From Marinifilum flexuosum (lineage in GTDB: Bacteria; Bacteroidota; Bacteroidia; Bacteroidales; Marinifilaceae), in contig NZ_RAPQ01000011.1 in assembly GCF_003610555.1 (NCBI RefSeq), positions 248,001-312,000 of the forward strand: a stretch of DNA of 64,000 bases, in the 5' to 3' direction. Below the pieces are notes generated by a model. That model searched no databases. It saw only the letters and a program-made list of their open reading frames with translations, and was not told where the DNA came from. The stretch's first letter is position 1, and every line of letters starts with the position of its first letter. The translations under genes and the position numbers were made by a program. This document shows, piece by piece, positions 35,611-44,055 of the stretch.

Positions 35611-36480
35611 CTAGTGCAGGTAAGACCATACCAAACGTACAGCTTGTCCGTAATAGGAAGAACCAAATAAATTTAAGTGATTCAGTACATGATATAACAG
35701 GTAAATATTTTCCCTGTAATCGTAGCCTTGTGGTAAAGGATTGTGTTTGCTATAAGATTGATAGAATTCGTTGGTAAAACCACCAAAGAGCTTTGTCATG
35801 GCCAAATCAGCTTCGCGATGGCCGTAATATACCGCAGGATCAATTAAGACCGGATTTGAGCCCAAATCACACAAGTAATTTCCTCCCCATAAATCTCCAT
35901 GCAATAAACAAGGTTTTTCTTCACTTCCTTCCAGTATCTCTTCTATCCTATTTTCAAGAACCAAAAAACCGTTTTTTAATTCATTTCCAACCAGTTGATT
36001 TTGTTCTGCCAATTTATATTGATACAACAATCTTTTGTTATAGTAAAAGTCAATCCAACTTTCAGATTCAGTACCCTTTGGAATATTTAACTGTGGTGTT
36101 GAACCTATATAATTGTCTTCTTTAAAACCAAATTTAAAACTGGTATGTCTATGCAAATCTGCCAATTGCTTTCCAAATTTTATAAAGAAGTTTTGATCCT
36201 TATGTCCTGGCTCAATGAACTCCATCAGTAATAATTCTTCTTCAACACAATAAACATCAGGTGTTCTGATGCAAGCAGTTTTTTGAATCTCTTTAAGGCC
36301 ACTAGCTTCCTTAAAAAAAACATCAGAATGTTCAGAACCTGTTTTAAGTAAACAGGTTCTGCCATCCTCAAATTTAATTAAATTGGTTTGAGCAATAGAA
36401 CCGCCGGATACAGATTTTTGTTTCTGTATTTTGCATCCTGCCCAGTTTTCGATTTTCTCAATAATTTGAGATTTTATCAT
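35611..36480 (-). CDS. Fructosamine/ketosamine-3-kinase family protein, 289 aa
   Basis: Phosphorylates sugar adducts on protein lysines, which then detach (deglycation). FN3K signatures: VSGGSIAQTNLIKFEDG (~24-40), LLKTGSEHSDVFFKEASGL, LLMEFIEPG, catalytic loop CLLHGDLWGGNYLCD (~196-210) and metal-binding LIDPAVYYGHREADLAM. It overlaps the next gene (LMW phosphatase) by 4 bp (ATGA), a pairing reported for bacterial ribulosamine/erythrulosamine kinases. Substrate among fructosamine, ribulosamine or erythrulosamine not decidable here. Confidence 0.92.
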   Translation of the reverse strand: MIKSQIIEKIENWAGCKIQKQKSVSGGSIAQTNLIKFEDGRTCLLKTGSEHSDVFFKEASGLKEIQKTACIRTPDVYCVEEELLLMEFIEPGHKDQNFFIKFGKQLADLHRHTSFKFGFKEDNYIGSTPQLNIPKGTESESWIDFYYNKRLLYQYKLAEQNQLVGNELKNGFLVLENRIEEILEGSEEKPCLLHGDLWGGNYLCDLGSNPVLIDPAVYYGHREADLAMTKLFGGFTNEFYQSYSKHNPLPQGYDYRENIYLLYHVLNHLNLFGSSYYGQAVRLVWSYLH

Positions 36481-36950
36481 TTATCGATTTGTTTTAGTAA
36501 TCCATCACATGCATCTTCTAAAATATCCAGAACCAATTCAAAGCCATCGGCTCCACCATAATAGGGATCAGGGACCGAATCGAAATGTTTGTATTGGCTA
36601 CAATAATCAGTCATTAATTTGATTTTACACAAATCTTCAGAACTTCTTACCATTCCCTTAAGATCGGATACATTTTGAGAATCCATACCTAAAATGAGAT
36701 CAAAATCATCAAAATCATTCTTTGGATTGAACTGTCTGGCAATGCTTGTTAGGTCATAATCTCTTCGAGCTGCATGAGTTCTCATCCTACTGTCCGCCCT
36801 CTCTCCAACATGCCATCCACCTGTTCCGGCAGAATCACATTCGAATTCATCATCCATCAGATTTACTTTTAAATATCCATTCATAACTGCCTCGGCACTG
36901 GGCGATCGGCATATATTTCCCAAGCACACAAAAAGTAATTTTTTCTTCAT
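36477..36950 (-). CDS. Low-molecular-weight protein-tyrosine-phosphatase family, 157 aa
   Basis: Phosphatase P-loop VCLGNICRSPSAEAVM at residues 8-23 (C-x5-R-S) and the catalytic-Asp loop VPDPYYGGADGFE near 125. It could act on phosphotyrosine or phosphoarginine. Its overlap with an FN3K-family kinase makes ribulosamine-5-phosphate or erythrulosamine-4-phosphate good alternatives, since LMW-PTP enzymes are known to dephosphorylate them. Confidence 0.93.
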   Translation of the reverse strand: MKKKLLFVCLGNICRSPSAEAVMNGYLKVNLMDDEFECDSAGTGGWHVGERADSRMRTHAARRDYDLTSIARQFNPKNDFDDFDLILGMDSQNVSDLKGMVRSSEDLCKIKLMTDYCSQYKHFDSVPDPYYGGADGFELVLDILEDACDGLLKQIDK

Positions 36951-36960
36951 TAAAATGATT

Positions 36961-37170
36961 TTAATTGGTTAAGAAATCAAAGATATTTCCTAATTGACTA
37001 GTTGTTCCTTTATATAATTCTGTATAAGAACACCTGGAACATGTAATAGTAGTAAATTTTTTATTTTGAACATCGAAAATCTTAGCAAACCTACCTCCTG
37101 TTGCTCTAAATTCATCCGTTTCAAACTTATTGTTCCCACATTTAGGGCAAATGTATTTTGATGTATTCAT
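36961..37170 (-). CDS. Small zinc-ribbon protein, 69 aa
   Basis: Two CxxC pairs, ICPKCGN (res 8-11) and TCSRCSY (~44-47), form a zinc ribbon, with NKKFTTITCSRCSYTELYKG between and after. It resembles the short YpzJ/COG3478 predicted nucleic-acid-binding family. 10 bp upstream of the phosphatase gene, so probably in the same unit. Function unknown. Confidence 0.85.
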   Translation of the reverse strand: MNTSKYICPKCGNNKFETDEFRATGGRFAKIFDVQNKKFTTITCSRCSYTELYKGTTSQLGNIFDFLTN

Positions 37171-37306
37171 TTTCAGTTCGTTTATGATACTTATATTAAA
37201 AGTAATAAAAATCTCATTAAAGCTATTTTTTTAAATGGCTAAAATTAAATAACATTTTTTTAACAGAAATATTCGGACTTAAGAGTCTTGTTTAATTTAT
37301 TTTTTT

Positions 37307-37314
37307 TAAGTTTG
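37307..37314 (+). promoter_or_regulatory. Likely -7 element for the Cys leader and cysEK
   Basis: TAAGTTTG fits TAnnTTTG; a TTG lies about 16 bp upstream. Transcription would start about 37320, only some 10 bases before the leader ATG. Confidence 0.6.
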
Positions 37315-37331
37315 CTTTTAGAAACTTCAAA

Positions 37332-37487
37332 ATGAAAAGGAATATAAAACATATCAAAGTCAAGCAATCAAATCGAAAACCTTCGATTGCATTTGGTATG
37401 GCATCAATTCAACAATCCTTTTCAAATTATTCCCAAATATTCGAATACAATAACAATCAAGTCTGTTGTTGTTGCTGTTGTTGCTAG
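37332..37487 (+). CDS. Cysteine leader peptide of the cysE-cysK operon, 51 aa
   Basis: A short ORF with a plausible promoter starts MKRNIKHIKVKQSNRKPS and ends NNNQV followed by seven consecutive cysteines (codons TGT/TGC, 37464-37484) and two stop codons, TAG TAG. It is 92 bp upstream of cysE, the first enzyme of cysteine synthesis, whose product route makes exactly the amino acid encoded. Seven Cys in a row is far beyond chance. By analogy with amino-acid leader peptides, ribosome stalling at low Cys-tRNA would increase cysEK expression. I find no clear T-run terminator, so the mechanism may be translational or Rho-linked. Confidence 0.85.
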   Translation: MKRNIKHIKVKQSNRKPSIAFGMASIQQSFSNYSQIFEYNNNQVCCCCCCC

Positions 37488-37518
37488 TAGATAATTAATC
37501 TTACTAACAATCCCCTCA

Positions 37519-37540
37519 TAGGTATACTTGAATGTTTACC
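37519..37540 (+). promoter_or_regulatory. Small stem-loop between the Cys leader and cysE
   Basis: AGGTA...TTACCT with a second AC/GT pairing, 40 bp before cysE and without a T-run. It could sequester or expose the cysE translation start depending on leader translation. Confidence 0.35.
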
Positions 37541-37579
37541 TGAATAATTTCGTATCAACACATTAAAAATCATAAAACA

Positions 37580-38419
37580 ATGAGTTATTTAAGTAAAGTA
37601 ATGGATGAATTGCAAGCTTCCAGAAACAACAATGAGATTGACATGCCTGCAAGAGATCTTGCACACCGATTTGTTGAAGAGGCCATGAATACCCTATTTC
37701 CTATTAGTGCCAGGAGAAGTAAGAGTTGTTGTGCCGAAGAATCTTTACTTTATCAAATGGAATCAACTTTAAAGCTATTACTACTGCCCGTAAACTTTAA
37801 ATTGAATAAATCTGTGGAGCAAATTACGCACGATTTTATGATAGAAATTCCATCAGTCTACCGAGCACTGTTGAAAGACGCTGAAGCTATACAGAAATTT
37901 GACCCTGCTGCGGATACTATTGGAGAGGTGATAATTGCTTATCCAGGTTTTTTTGCCATAATGGTATATCGTTTAAGTCATGTCCTGTACCGCTTGGGAG
38001 TTCCAACTGTACCAAGGCTTATGAGTGAGTATGCACATACAAAAACAGGTATTGATATTCACCCGGGAGCAACCATTGGAGAATCCTTTTTTATCGATCA
38101 TGGAACTGGTGTGGTAATTGGCGAAACTGCAATTATAAAGAATAATGTAAAAATATATCAGGGAGTGACTTTAGGTGCATTGCAGGTTAAAAAAAGCCTG
38201 GCCAAAAAGAAAAGGCATCCTACTGTAGAGGACAATGTAATTATCTATTCCAGCGCTACCATATTAGGTGGTGACACTGTAATTGGAAGAAACAGTATTA
38301 TTGGAGGTAATGTGTGGCTAACTTCAAGTGTAGAATCAAATAGTATTGTTTACCACAAACATGAAACCAAGGTCAGAACAAACCTTGATGAAAGTAAGAT
38401 TATCAATTTTCAAATTTAA
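37580..38419 (+). CDS. cysE: Serine O-acetyltransferase CysE, 279 aa
   Basis: Acetylates serine with acetyl-CoA, the committed step to cysteine. Helical N-terminal domain (~30-150), then the left-handed beta-helix: [20 protein letters not shown] (res ~159-178; catalytic Asp/His), [20 protein letters not shown], and [19 protein letters not shown]. The NIGGKHP-type CoA motif is modified. Followed 11 bp later by cysK, matching the cysteine synthase complex. Confidence 0.95.
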   Translation: MSYLSKVMDELQASRNNNEIDMPARDLAHRFVEEAMNTLFPISARRSKSCCAEESLLYQMESTLKLLLLPVNFKLNKSVEQITHDFMIEIPSVYRALLKDAEAIQKFDPAADTIGEVIIAYPGFFAIMVYRLSHVLYRLGVPTVPRLMSEYAHTKTGIDIHPGATIGESFFIDHGTGVVIGETAIIKNNVKIYQGVTLGALQVKKSLAKKKRHPTVEDNVIIYSSATILGGDTVIGRNSIIGGNVWLTSSVESNSIVYHKHETKVRTNLDESKIINFQI

Positions 38420-38430
38420 ATATCAAACAA

Positions 38431-39339
38431 ATGAAAATCAACAATATTTTAGAAGGAATTGGAAATACTCCGGTAGTGAAACTTAATAAAATCTTTGACG
38501 GAGCTAATGTATGGATGAAGCTGGAAAGATCGAACCCTGGAGGAAGCATTAAAGACAGAATTGCGTTATCCATGGTAGAAGCCGCAGAAAAAGATGGTAC
38601 CTTAAAAGAAGGATCAGTAATCATTGAACCAACTTCTGGAAATACAGGAGTTGGATTGGCCATGGTAGCTGCCGTTAAAGGATATAAGTTAATATTGGTA
38701 ATGCCGGAATCAATGTCGGTTGAAAGGCGAAGTTTAATGGCTGCATATGGCGCCGAATTTGTACTTACTCCAAGAGAATTGGGAATGAAAGGTGCGATTG
38801 AAAAGGCGGAGGAATTAATTGCGAGTAATCCTAATTCATGGATGCCTTCACAATTTGACAATGAAGCCAATGTTGATATACACAGAACTACAACTGCAAA
38901 AGAAATTATAGCAGATTTCCCTGATGGATTGGATTACCTAATAACAGGTGTTGGAACGGGAGGTCATATTAGTGGAGTTGCTGAAATTTTGAAGGAAAAA
39001 TTTCCAAATTTAAAGGTACTTGCCGTAGAACCTGAAGCGTCTCCGGTAATTAGTGGAGGTCAGCCAGGGCCACACCCTTTGCAGGGTATTGGTGCAGGCT
39101 TTATACCTAAAAACTTAAATACGGAAATACTTGACGGAGCAATTCAGGTAAGCAAAGACGATGCCTTTGCCAAAGTAAAAGAACTTGCAGTTAAGGAAGG
39201 TGTACTTGCAGGTATTTCAACTGGTGCATCACTTGCTGCTGTTAGCAAACAATTAAATTCAGTAGAAGCTGGTGCGACAGTTCTTACCTTTAACTATGAT
39301 ACAGGCGAAAGATATCTTTCGATAGAAGAGCTATTTTAA
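38431..39339 (+). CDS. cysK: Cysteine synthase A, CysK, 302 aa
   Basis: Replaces the acetyl of O-acetylserine with sulfide. PLP lysine in [14 protein letters not shown] (~36), [17 protein letters not shown] (~67-83), phosphate loop [11 protein letters not shown] (~172) and [16 protein letters not shown] at the C-terminus. CysE-CysK adjacency and the upstream Cys leader agree on cysteine synthesis. Confidence 0.97.
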   Translation: MKINNILEGIGNTPVVKLNKIFDGANVWMKLERSNPGGSIKDRIALSMVEAAEKDGTLKEGSVIIEPTSGNTGVGLAMVAAVKGYKLILVMPESMSVERRSLMAAYGAEFVLTPRELGMKGAIEKAEELIASNPNSWMPSQFDNEANVDIHRTTTAKEIIADFPDGLDYLITGVGTGGHISGVAEILKEKFPNLKVLAVEPEASPVISGGQPGPHPLQGIGAGFIPKNLNTEILDGAIQVSKDDAFAKVKELAVKEGVLAGISTGASLAAVSKQLNSVEAGATVLTFNYDTGERYLSIEELF

Positions 39340-39346
39340 AAACATA

Positions 39347-39380
39347 AAGAGGGTGTCAAGTTAAAATTTGACACCCTCTT
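39347..39380. terminator. Bidirectional terminator after cysK
   Basis: AAGAGGGTGTCAA / TTGACACCCTCTT stem between convergent cysK and the plug-domain genes. Confidence 0.9.
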
Positions 39381-39397
39381 ATATTATTTTCTGGAAA

Positions 39398-39985
39398 TTA
39401 CTTCTTGGTAATTACCCTTACTACTCCATTTCCACCTCTAACTCCATAGATTGCAGCATCACTTCCTTTGACAATTACAATTTTAGCAATATTGGTTGGT
39501 GATAAATTAGACAATACTGCATAATCTGTCATAACTCCATCAATCTCAATGTTTGCCGCACTTGATCCATAAAATGACGACTTTCCTCTTATAATTATTT
39601 CTCCATTTGAAATTTGCAATGAAGGGAATTCATTTCTAATGATATCTATAAAAGAAGTATATTTTGAGTAATTCTTTTGACTAGAATACTTCTTTGCCAA
39701 TTCTTTAAATGAATCAACTATTAGAATATGTCCTTTATCAATTGCAATTTCTGCTGCGTTAGGAATTTTAGCCAACTTTAAATTACCTATTAATTTATTA
39801 CTCTTCTTTTTGACTTTAATCGTGTATTTATTAAAACCTTTGGCTGTAACTATTAATTTATCTTTTTCATTACACTCACACTTAAACTCACCTAAATAAT
39901 TCGTTTTAATGGTTTCCTTGGTACTTTTTACCCTTACATTAGCATTGACAACTGGTATAGAATCAAATACTACAACTTTACCCAT
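39398..39985 (-). CDS. Barrel-less TonB-plug-like protein, paralog 1 (start uncertain), 195 aa
   Basis: Carboxypeptidase-regulatory-like beta domain at ~1-70 (VFDSIPVVNANVRVKSTKET) then a linker and a TonB plug-like domain at ~95-195: GEIIIRGKSSFYGSSAANIE, DGVMTDYAVLSNLS, IVKGSDAAIYGVRGGNGVVR. The usual outer-membrane barrel is missing. Upstream of the ATG the same frame runs about 70 more bases and encodes a textbook signal peptide (IIFLLTLSQFIFVFTKAQ), but no ATG/GTG/TTG is in frame; the frame joins paralog 2 across a run of seven A on the minus strand. So either an unusual start (ATT/ATA), a -1 frameshift from paralog 2, or loss of the start codon. Confidence 0.7.
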   Translation of the reverse strand: MGKVVVFDSIPVVNANVRVKSTKETIKTNYLGEFKCECNEKDKLIVTAKGFNKYTIKVKKKSNKLIGNLKLAKIPNAAEIAIDKGHILIVDSFKELAKKYSSQKNYSKYTSFIDIIRNEFPSLQISNGEIIIRGKSSFYGSSAANIEIDGVMTDYAVLSNLSPTNIAKIVIVKGSDAAIYGVRGGNGVVRVITKK

Positions 39986-40047
39986 TACTAGTGATGTCTG
40001 GGCTTTGGTAAAAACAAAAATGAATTGTGATAATGTGAGTAAGAAAA

Positions 40048-40719
40048 TTATTTTTTTGTTTTGATCACAATCATCCCATTTGTACCCCGAGCACCATACC
40101 TTGCAGCTTCACTACCTTTTACCACTTCTATACTAGCTATAGTATTAGGATTTAGAGACTTCAGCATACCTAAGTCCACTAGTACTCCATCCACTTCGAT
40201 TCCAGCACTACTAGATAGTTGAATTGAAGAGGGACCTCTTATTATTATCTTATTTGATGTAATTTTTAATAAAGGAAATTCATTGTTAAGAGCTTCCATT
40301 AGAGTGCTATATTTTGAGTAATCTTTATAATTAGGACCTTGATTTACAAACTCTCTAAACTTATCCAACTCTAGTATATGAACAGCTTTAATTGCCTTCT
40401 CTCCTGAACCTGTTTTAGAAGAAAGCTTCAAATCAATGATAATATTTTCACTCTCGTTCTTTTTAATTTTATATGTTTTCTTAATAAAACCTATTGCTGA
40501 AAATGTAATTTTATCCTTCATTTGGCAAACACATGTAAATGCTCCCGTCTCATCAGTTTTAACAGTCTTTTTACTACTTTGAATAATTACATTAGCGTTT
40601 ACTACAGGTATTGCTTTATAGGTTGTAAGTTTTCCTTTAATTACAATTTCTTGGCTAAAGCAATTTAAATGAGAAAATATTAGCAATAGTAGAATTATTG
40701 TGCTTGTGAAAGTTTTCAT
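40048..40719 (-). CDS. Barrel-less TonB-plug-like protein, paralog 2, 223 aa
   Basis: Signal peptide MKTFTSTIILLLLIFSHLNC ending FSQ, a carboxypeptidase-regulatory-like domain at ~22-95 (TYKAIPVVNANVIIQSSKKT) and a plug-like domain at ~120-223 (LEVDGVLVDLGMLKSLNP type; EVVKGSEAARYGARGTNGMI). It lacks the barrel of a TonB receptor. Start set at ATG 40717-40719 (signal peptide); the frame runs up to 40797 but adds a non-signal extension. Possible roles: periplasmic interaction module for a SusC-like receptor, or relic; neither shown. Confidence 0.8.
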   Translation of the reverse strand: MKTFTSTIILLLLIFSHLNCFSQEIVIKGKLTTYKAIPVVNANVIIQSSKKTVKTDETGAFTCVCQMKDKITFSAIGFIKKTYKIKKNESENIIIDLKLSSKTGSGEKAIKAVHILELDKFREFVNQGPNYKDYSKYSTLMEALNNEFPLLKITSNKIIIRGPSSIQLSSSAGIEVDGVLVDLGMLKSLNPNTIASIEVVKGSEAARYGARGTNGMIVIKTKK

Positions 40720-40939
40720 GATAATTAATATTTTATGATTCTTCCAAATTAACAAAAATAACATAAAATTCAAACCATTCACTTTACTGATATTCATCCA
40801 ATTTTGAAATCTTTATGAACAGTATTATAATCAATGGCCGACCTGGTTTTTATTAGCAAGGCCTTACCTTCCTCATAAAATTTCATCCACTCTTAATGCA
40901 AATTATCAGCCAAAATAAGATAGTAATGAAATTAAAAAA
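40720..40939. other. Intergenic region between plug protein 2 and the permeases
   Basis: 220 bp with no visible gene, hairpin or repeat. Confidence 0.4.
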
Positions 40940-42208
40940 TCATCCATCATCTCTAATTGCTTCAATTGGACGAACCGCCATTGCTTTTTTAGCTGGAATT
41001 ATCCCGGCAACCAAGCCTGAAATGATTAAAATTACCAAAGCAATTATTGCAATATTAAAGTCAACCTCTGGATTGGAGAACATGCTTTGATCTCCTCCAC
41101 CATTTTGGATCGCTTTTGTAATGATCTCCAATAAAAACACGCCAAAAACAAGACCAATCCAACCTGCTATGGCTGTTAACACTACAGATTCTGTAAGTAT
41201 TGAACTAATGATTACTGACGGAGAAGCTCCCAAAGCTCGTTGTATTCCAATTTCTTTGGTTCGCTTTTTCACGATGAATAGCATGATATTACTAACTCCG
41301 ATGATTCCTGCAAGGAGTGTGCCTGTTCCAACAATCCATATTAAGCCAGCTATACCTATAAATAGATTGTTAATTTGAATAAACTCTTTCTCTACATTGT
41401 TACTTCCAAATGCTCTTTGATCATTAGGATGAATTGCATGACGTCTTCTTAACAAATTCTTCACCTTTTCTTCAACCAAACTTGCAGAGTATTCTTTTTT
41501 TGAAGTAATAGAGTAATGCCCCACTCGATTGCCGTAATTATATGTCTTTTGCAATGTTGTAAATGGAATAATAACACATTGATTTTGCCAGTCACCCCAC
41601 CCTTGATTATGCATGGATTTAAAGGTTCCTACTATTTGAAAATAAACTCCATTAATTTTAATATACTTTCCTAAAGGCTCCTCGTCTTCTTCAAATAGAA
41701 CTTCAATTACTCGCCTACCAATTACTGCAGTCTTTCTCTTGTCTCTAATGTCCATCTTGTTGATAAATCTACCTGCAGTAATCGTCACAGGATCAATATC
41801 ATTAACCTCTGGAACATCTCCTAGAATACTAAATGCACCCGTTTTTAATCCTCTGATTACATTATTCTCACCATCTCCACCACCCCAAGCCTGAATACGG
41901 GGTGCTAAAATCTCAATTTCGTGAATGTTATCCAAAATGGCTTTTGTGTCCTGATTGGTGAAATTATATCGTCTCCCTTGTTTGTATCCTTTATATGGTT
42001 TACTCGTTGGCTGCGCCCATATAAATACTGAGTTTGTTGCAAAATCTCCCATGCCATGGTAAACACCATTCTCTAGACCTCTCCCAGAACCTAGCATGAT
42101 GATTAACATGAAAATCCCCCAGAAAACACCAAAAGCAGTTAGGAATGTTCTTAATTTGTTACTCTTAAGTGCCATATATATTTCGGTCCATCGATCTCTG
42201 TCAAACAT
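40940..42208 (-). CDS. ABC transporter permease, MacB/FtsX type, 422 aa
   Basis: One N-terminal transmembrane helix (~18-40), a MacB-type periplasmic domain (~45-250) and three C-terminal helices (~285-310, ~335-365, ~385-410) of the FtsX fold, with the coupling-helix motif RTKEIGIQRALGASPSVIISSIL, preceded by IVKK. This family exports molecules or transmits mechanical signals using a cytoplasmic ATPase. 51 bp from a second permease with the same architecture; no ATPase gene is in the cluster. Confidence 0.92.
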   Translation of the reverse strand: MFDRDRWTEIYMALKSNKLRTFLTAFGVFWGIFMLIIMLGSGRGLENGVYHGMGDFATNSVFIWAQPTSKPYKGYKQGRRYNFTNQDTKAILDNIHEIEILAPRIQAWGGGDGENNVIRGLKTGAFSILGDVPEVNDIDPVTITAGRFINKMDIRDKRKTAVIGRRVIEVLFEEDEEPLGKYIKINGVYFQIVGTFKSMHNQGWGDWQNQCVIIPFTTLQKTYNYGNRVGHYSITSKKEYSASLVEEKVKNLLRRRHAIHPNDQRAFGSNNVEKEFIQINNLFIGIAGLIWIVGTGTLLAGIIGVSNIMLFIVKKRTKEIGIQRALGASPSVIISSILTESVVLTAIAGWIGLVFGVFLLEIITKAIQNGGGDQSMFSNPEVDFNIAIIALVILIISGLVAGIIPAKKAMAVRPIEAIRDDG

Positions 42209-42259
42209 GATAATTCATTTAGCGGTTTAAAGTTTATTTTATTGAAATGAGTTTTACTT

Positions 42260-43486
42260 TTATTCGTCAGCCAAAGCTTCTATTGGCTTTACATTTGCTG
42301 CCTTCCAGGCTGGGAAAAATCCTGCCAATAAACCAGCAATAACCAGTACAGCCGTTGCCTGTAAGCCAACACTCAAGTCTACTGATGGATTCATAAAAAA
42401 TTCTATTTGGGTATGTGGGGCCAGAAGCTCTAATAACAACACTCCCATAACCAAACCCATATATCCTGCCACAGAAGTAATTAAAACAGATTCTAGTAAA
42501 ATTAATGCTACAATAGATTTAGGAGTTGCACCAAGTGCTTTTCGAATCCCAATTTCACGGGTTCTTTCACGCACAACAATAATCATGATATTACTAACAC
42601 CTACAATTCCTGCAATAATGGTAAATGCTCCAATGATCCAAACAAAAATTCTAATGCCTGAAAACAATGCCATAGTGCGCTGATAACCTTCCATGTTGTT
42701 ATTAATCCACATGGCTCTTCTGTCTTTTGGATCAAACTTGTGACGGGCAGCAAAACTCTTTCTTAAATGATTCTCCATTTGTTGTAATGCCTCAATATCA
42801 TTAGTATTGGTTGTAAAAGACATATTGGAAATTCGATTGGCTCCATTAAACACTCTTTGAGCAGTTGATACTGGGACATAAACTCTTTGTAAATCTCTAT
42901 CTGAATGATCGGTAAAGACTCCTATAACCTGAAATGGAATACCATTGATTTTAATGTATTTTCCAACAGGTTCTTCTTTTTTAAAAAGCGCATCTTCTAA
43001 AATGGTGCTTATTGCAACCACTTTTCTAAATTGATTTATATCAACATCATTTAAGAATCTTCCTTTAAGTGATGTTGTGTTCTCTAAAACTTCAGTGTCG
43101 GGATGTACTGCAATAATTTCATAGGAAACGTACTCTGATTTGTATGAAATCACGTTATTTCTATAAATGGAATAGCGAGAACTAATTTTATCTACATCAA
43201 GTCCAGAATCTTTAGTGCGAGTATAATCCTCATTAGTAAACTGTATTCTTCTGCCAGGTTGCATGCCATCAAAAGCCATGCTGGTTCTACCGCTATAGAT
43301 CCAAAGACTATTCATAGCATCGCGTTTGAACTGATCTAAAACCCCATTTTGTAGTCCATTACCAGATCCCAAAAGGATAATCAGCATAAATATTCCCCAG
43401 GAAACACTAAAGCCTGTAAGGATGGTTCGAAGTTTATTTTTTCGGATGGTTTCAAAAATCTCCTGCCATTTGTCAAGATCAATCAT
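42260..43486 (-). CDS. ABC transporter permease, MacB/FtsX type, 408 aa
   Basis: Same layout as its neighbour: TM1 near 18-42, MacB-PCD domain, then FtsX helices with RTREIGIRKALGATPKSIVALI and a terminal GFFPAWKAANVKPIEAL. Start at ATG 43484-43486 (an extra codon upstream is TTG). Two homologous permeases in tandem suggest a heterodimeric exporter; the ATPase and any membrane-fusion protein are not in this window. Confidence 0.92.
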   Translation of the reverse strand: MIDLDKWQEIFETIRKNKLRTILTGFSVSWGIFMLIILLGSGNGLQNGVLDQFKRDAMNSLWIYSGRTSMAFDGMQPGRRIQFTNEDYTRTKDSGLDVDKISSRYSIYRNNVISYKSEYVSYEIIAVHPDTEVLENTTSLKGRFLNDVDINQFRKVVAISTILEDALFKKEEPVGKYIKINGIPFQVIGVFTDHSDRDLQRVYVPVSTAQRVFNGANRISNMSFTTNTNDIEALQQMENHLRKSFAARHKFDPKDRRAMWINNNMEGYQRTMALFSGIRIFVWIIGAFTIIAGIVGVSNIMIIVVRERTREIGIRKALGATPKSIVALILLESVLITSVAGYMGLVMGVLLLELLAPHTQIEFFMNPSVDLSVGLQATAVLVIAGLLAGFFPAWKAANVKPIEALADE

Positions 43487-43697
43487 CAATTAAAGTATTA
43501 GAGTTACACAATTAGCAATGAAAAAATTCAGTGCCACAATTTGTGATATCCTAATATTTTGGTGGTAATAAAATAATTGGAAGGCTTTCTACCTGCAATA
43601 TAGAGAAACTAGAAATAGATGTCAATGTAAAAATGAAAAAAGATCATCATCTCAAGTGTTAAATAATGTTTAAAAATGCACATTTTCTACACTGAAG
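43487..43697. other. Spacer between permease genes and the sRNA region
   Basis: No gene visible; AT-rich. Confidence 0.4.
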
Positions 43698-43699
43698 GC

Positions 43700-43729
43700 T
43701 TGCTATTTCACAAATACTTTCTACTTTTG
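43700..43729 (+). promoter_or_regulatory. Promoter of candidate small RNA 1
   Basis: TTG at 43700-43702, 19-bp spacer, TACTTTTG at 43722-43729: a strong Bacteroidota-type promoter with no ORF behind it. Confidence 0.75.
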
Positions 43730-43735
43730 CGGCGA

Positions 43736-43884
43736 ATTAAAGCTCACATAGGTATTACTGCTTGTTATTGTCAGGATATCAAGCCAGTAGACCAATTGAA
43801 AATTAGGGGATTTTCATAAACTGAGTTTTTAGTTAGTTGGTTAATGGTTAGATAAAAATGGCTGAAGAATTCAGCCATTTTTTA
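43736..43884 (+). ncRNA. Candidate small RNA 1, about 150 nt
   Basis: Between the promoter above and a perfect terminator palindrome (AAAAATGGCTGA / TCAGCCATTTTTT, 43854-43883) lies about 150 nt of structured, non-coding sequence. It includes a stem TACTGcTTG...CAAGcCAGTA around a loop and a second hairpin TGAAAAT tagggg ATTTTCA. No ORF longer than a few codons fits. A 6S-like or regulatory RNA is possible; sequence alone does not say which. Confidence 0.6.
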
Positions 43885-43915
43885 TTCTATTACATTTAAT
43901 CTTTTTTAACTTTCC

Positions 43916-43950
43916 TTTGCAGCTCTTAACCGCGTATTGCCTTACCTTTG
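43916..43950 (+). promoter_or_regulatory. Promoter of candidate small RNA 2
   Basis: TTTG at 43916-43919 and TACCTTTG at 43943-43950 (spacer 23, long but within published limits). Confidence 0.6.
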
Positions 43951-43956
43951 AAATGT

Positions 43957-44055
43957 ATTCAATAAGAAAAAAGAGTAGAGTAGTTTTATCATAGATTGAG
44001 ATTAAGGTTAACACTTAGTGTTAGGAAAGGATCGGAGGAGTTCGATCCTTTTTTG
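43957..44055 (+). ncRNA. Candidate small RNA 2 or leader of the methyltransferase gene, about 100 nt
   Basis: Short transcript region ending in a strong terminator AAAGGATCG / CGATCCTTTTTT (44026-44054), with a second palindrome AACACT t AGTGTT at 44010-44022 just before. It stops 48 bp ahead of the methyltransferase start, so it could instead be an attenuator for that gene. I could not match it to a known riboswitch. Confidence 0.55.
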
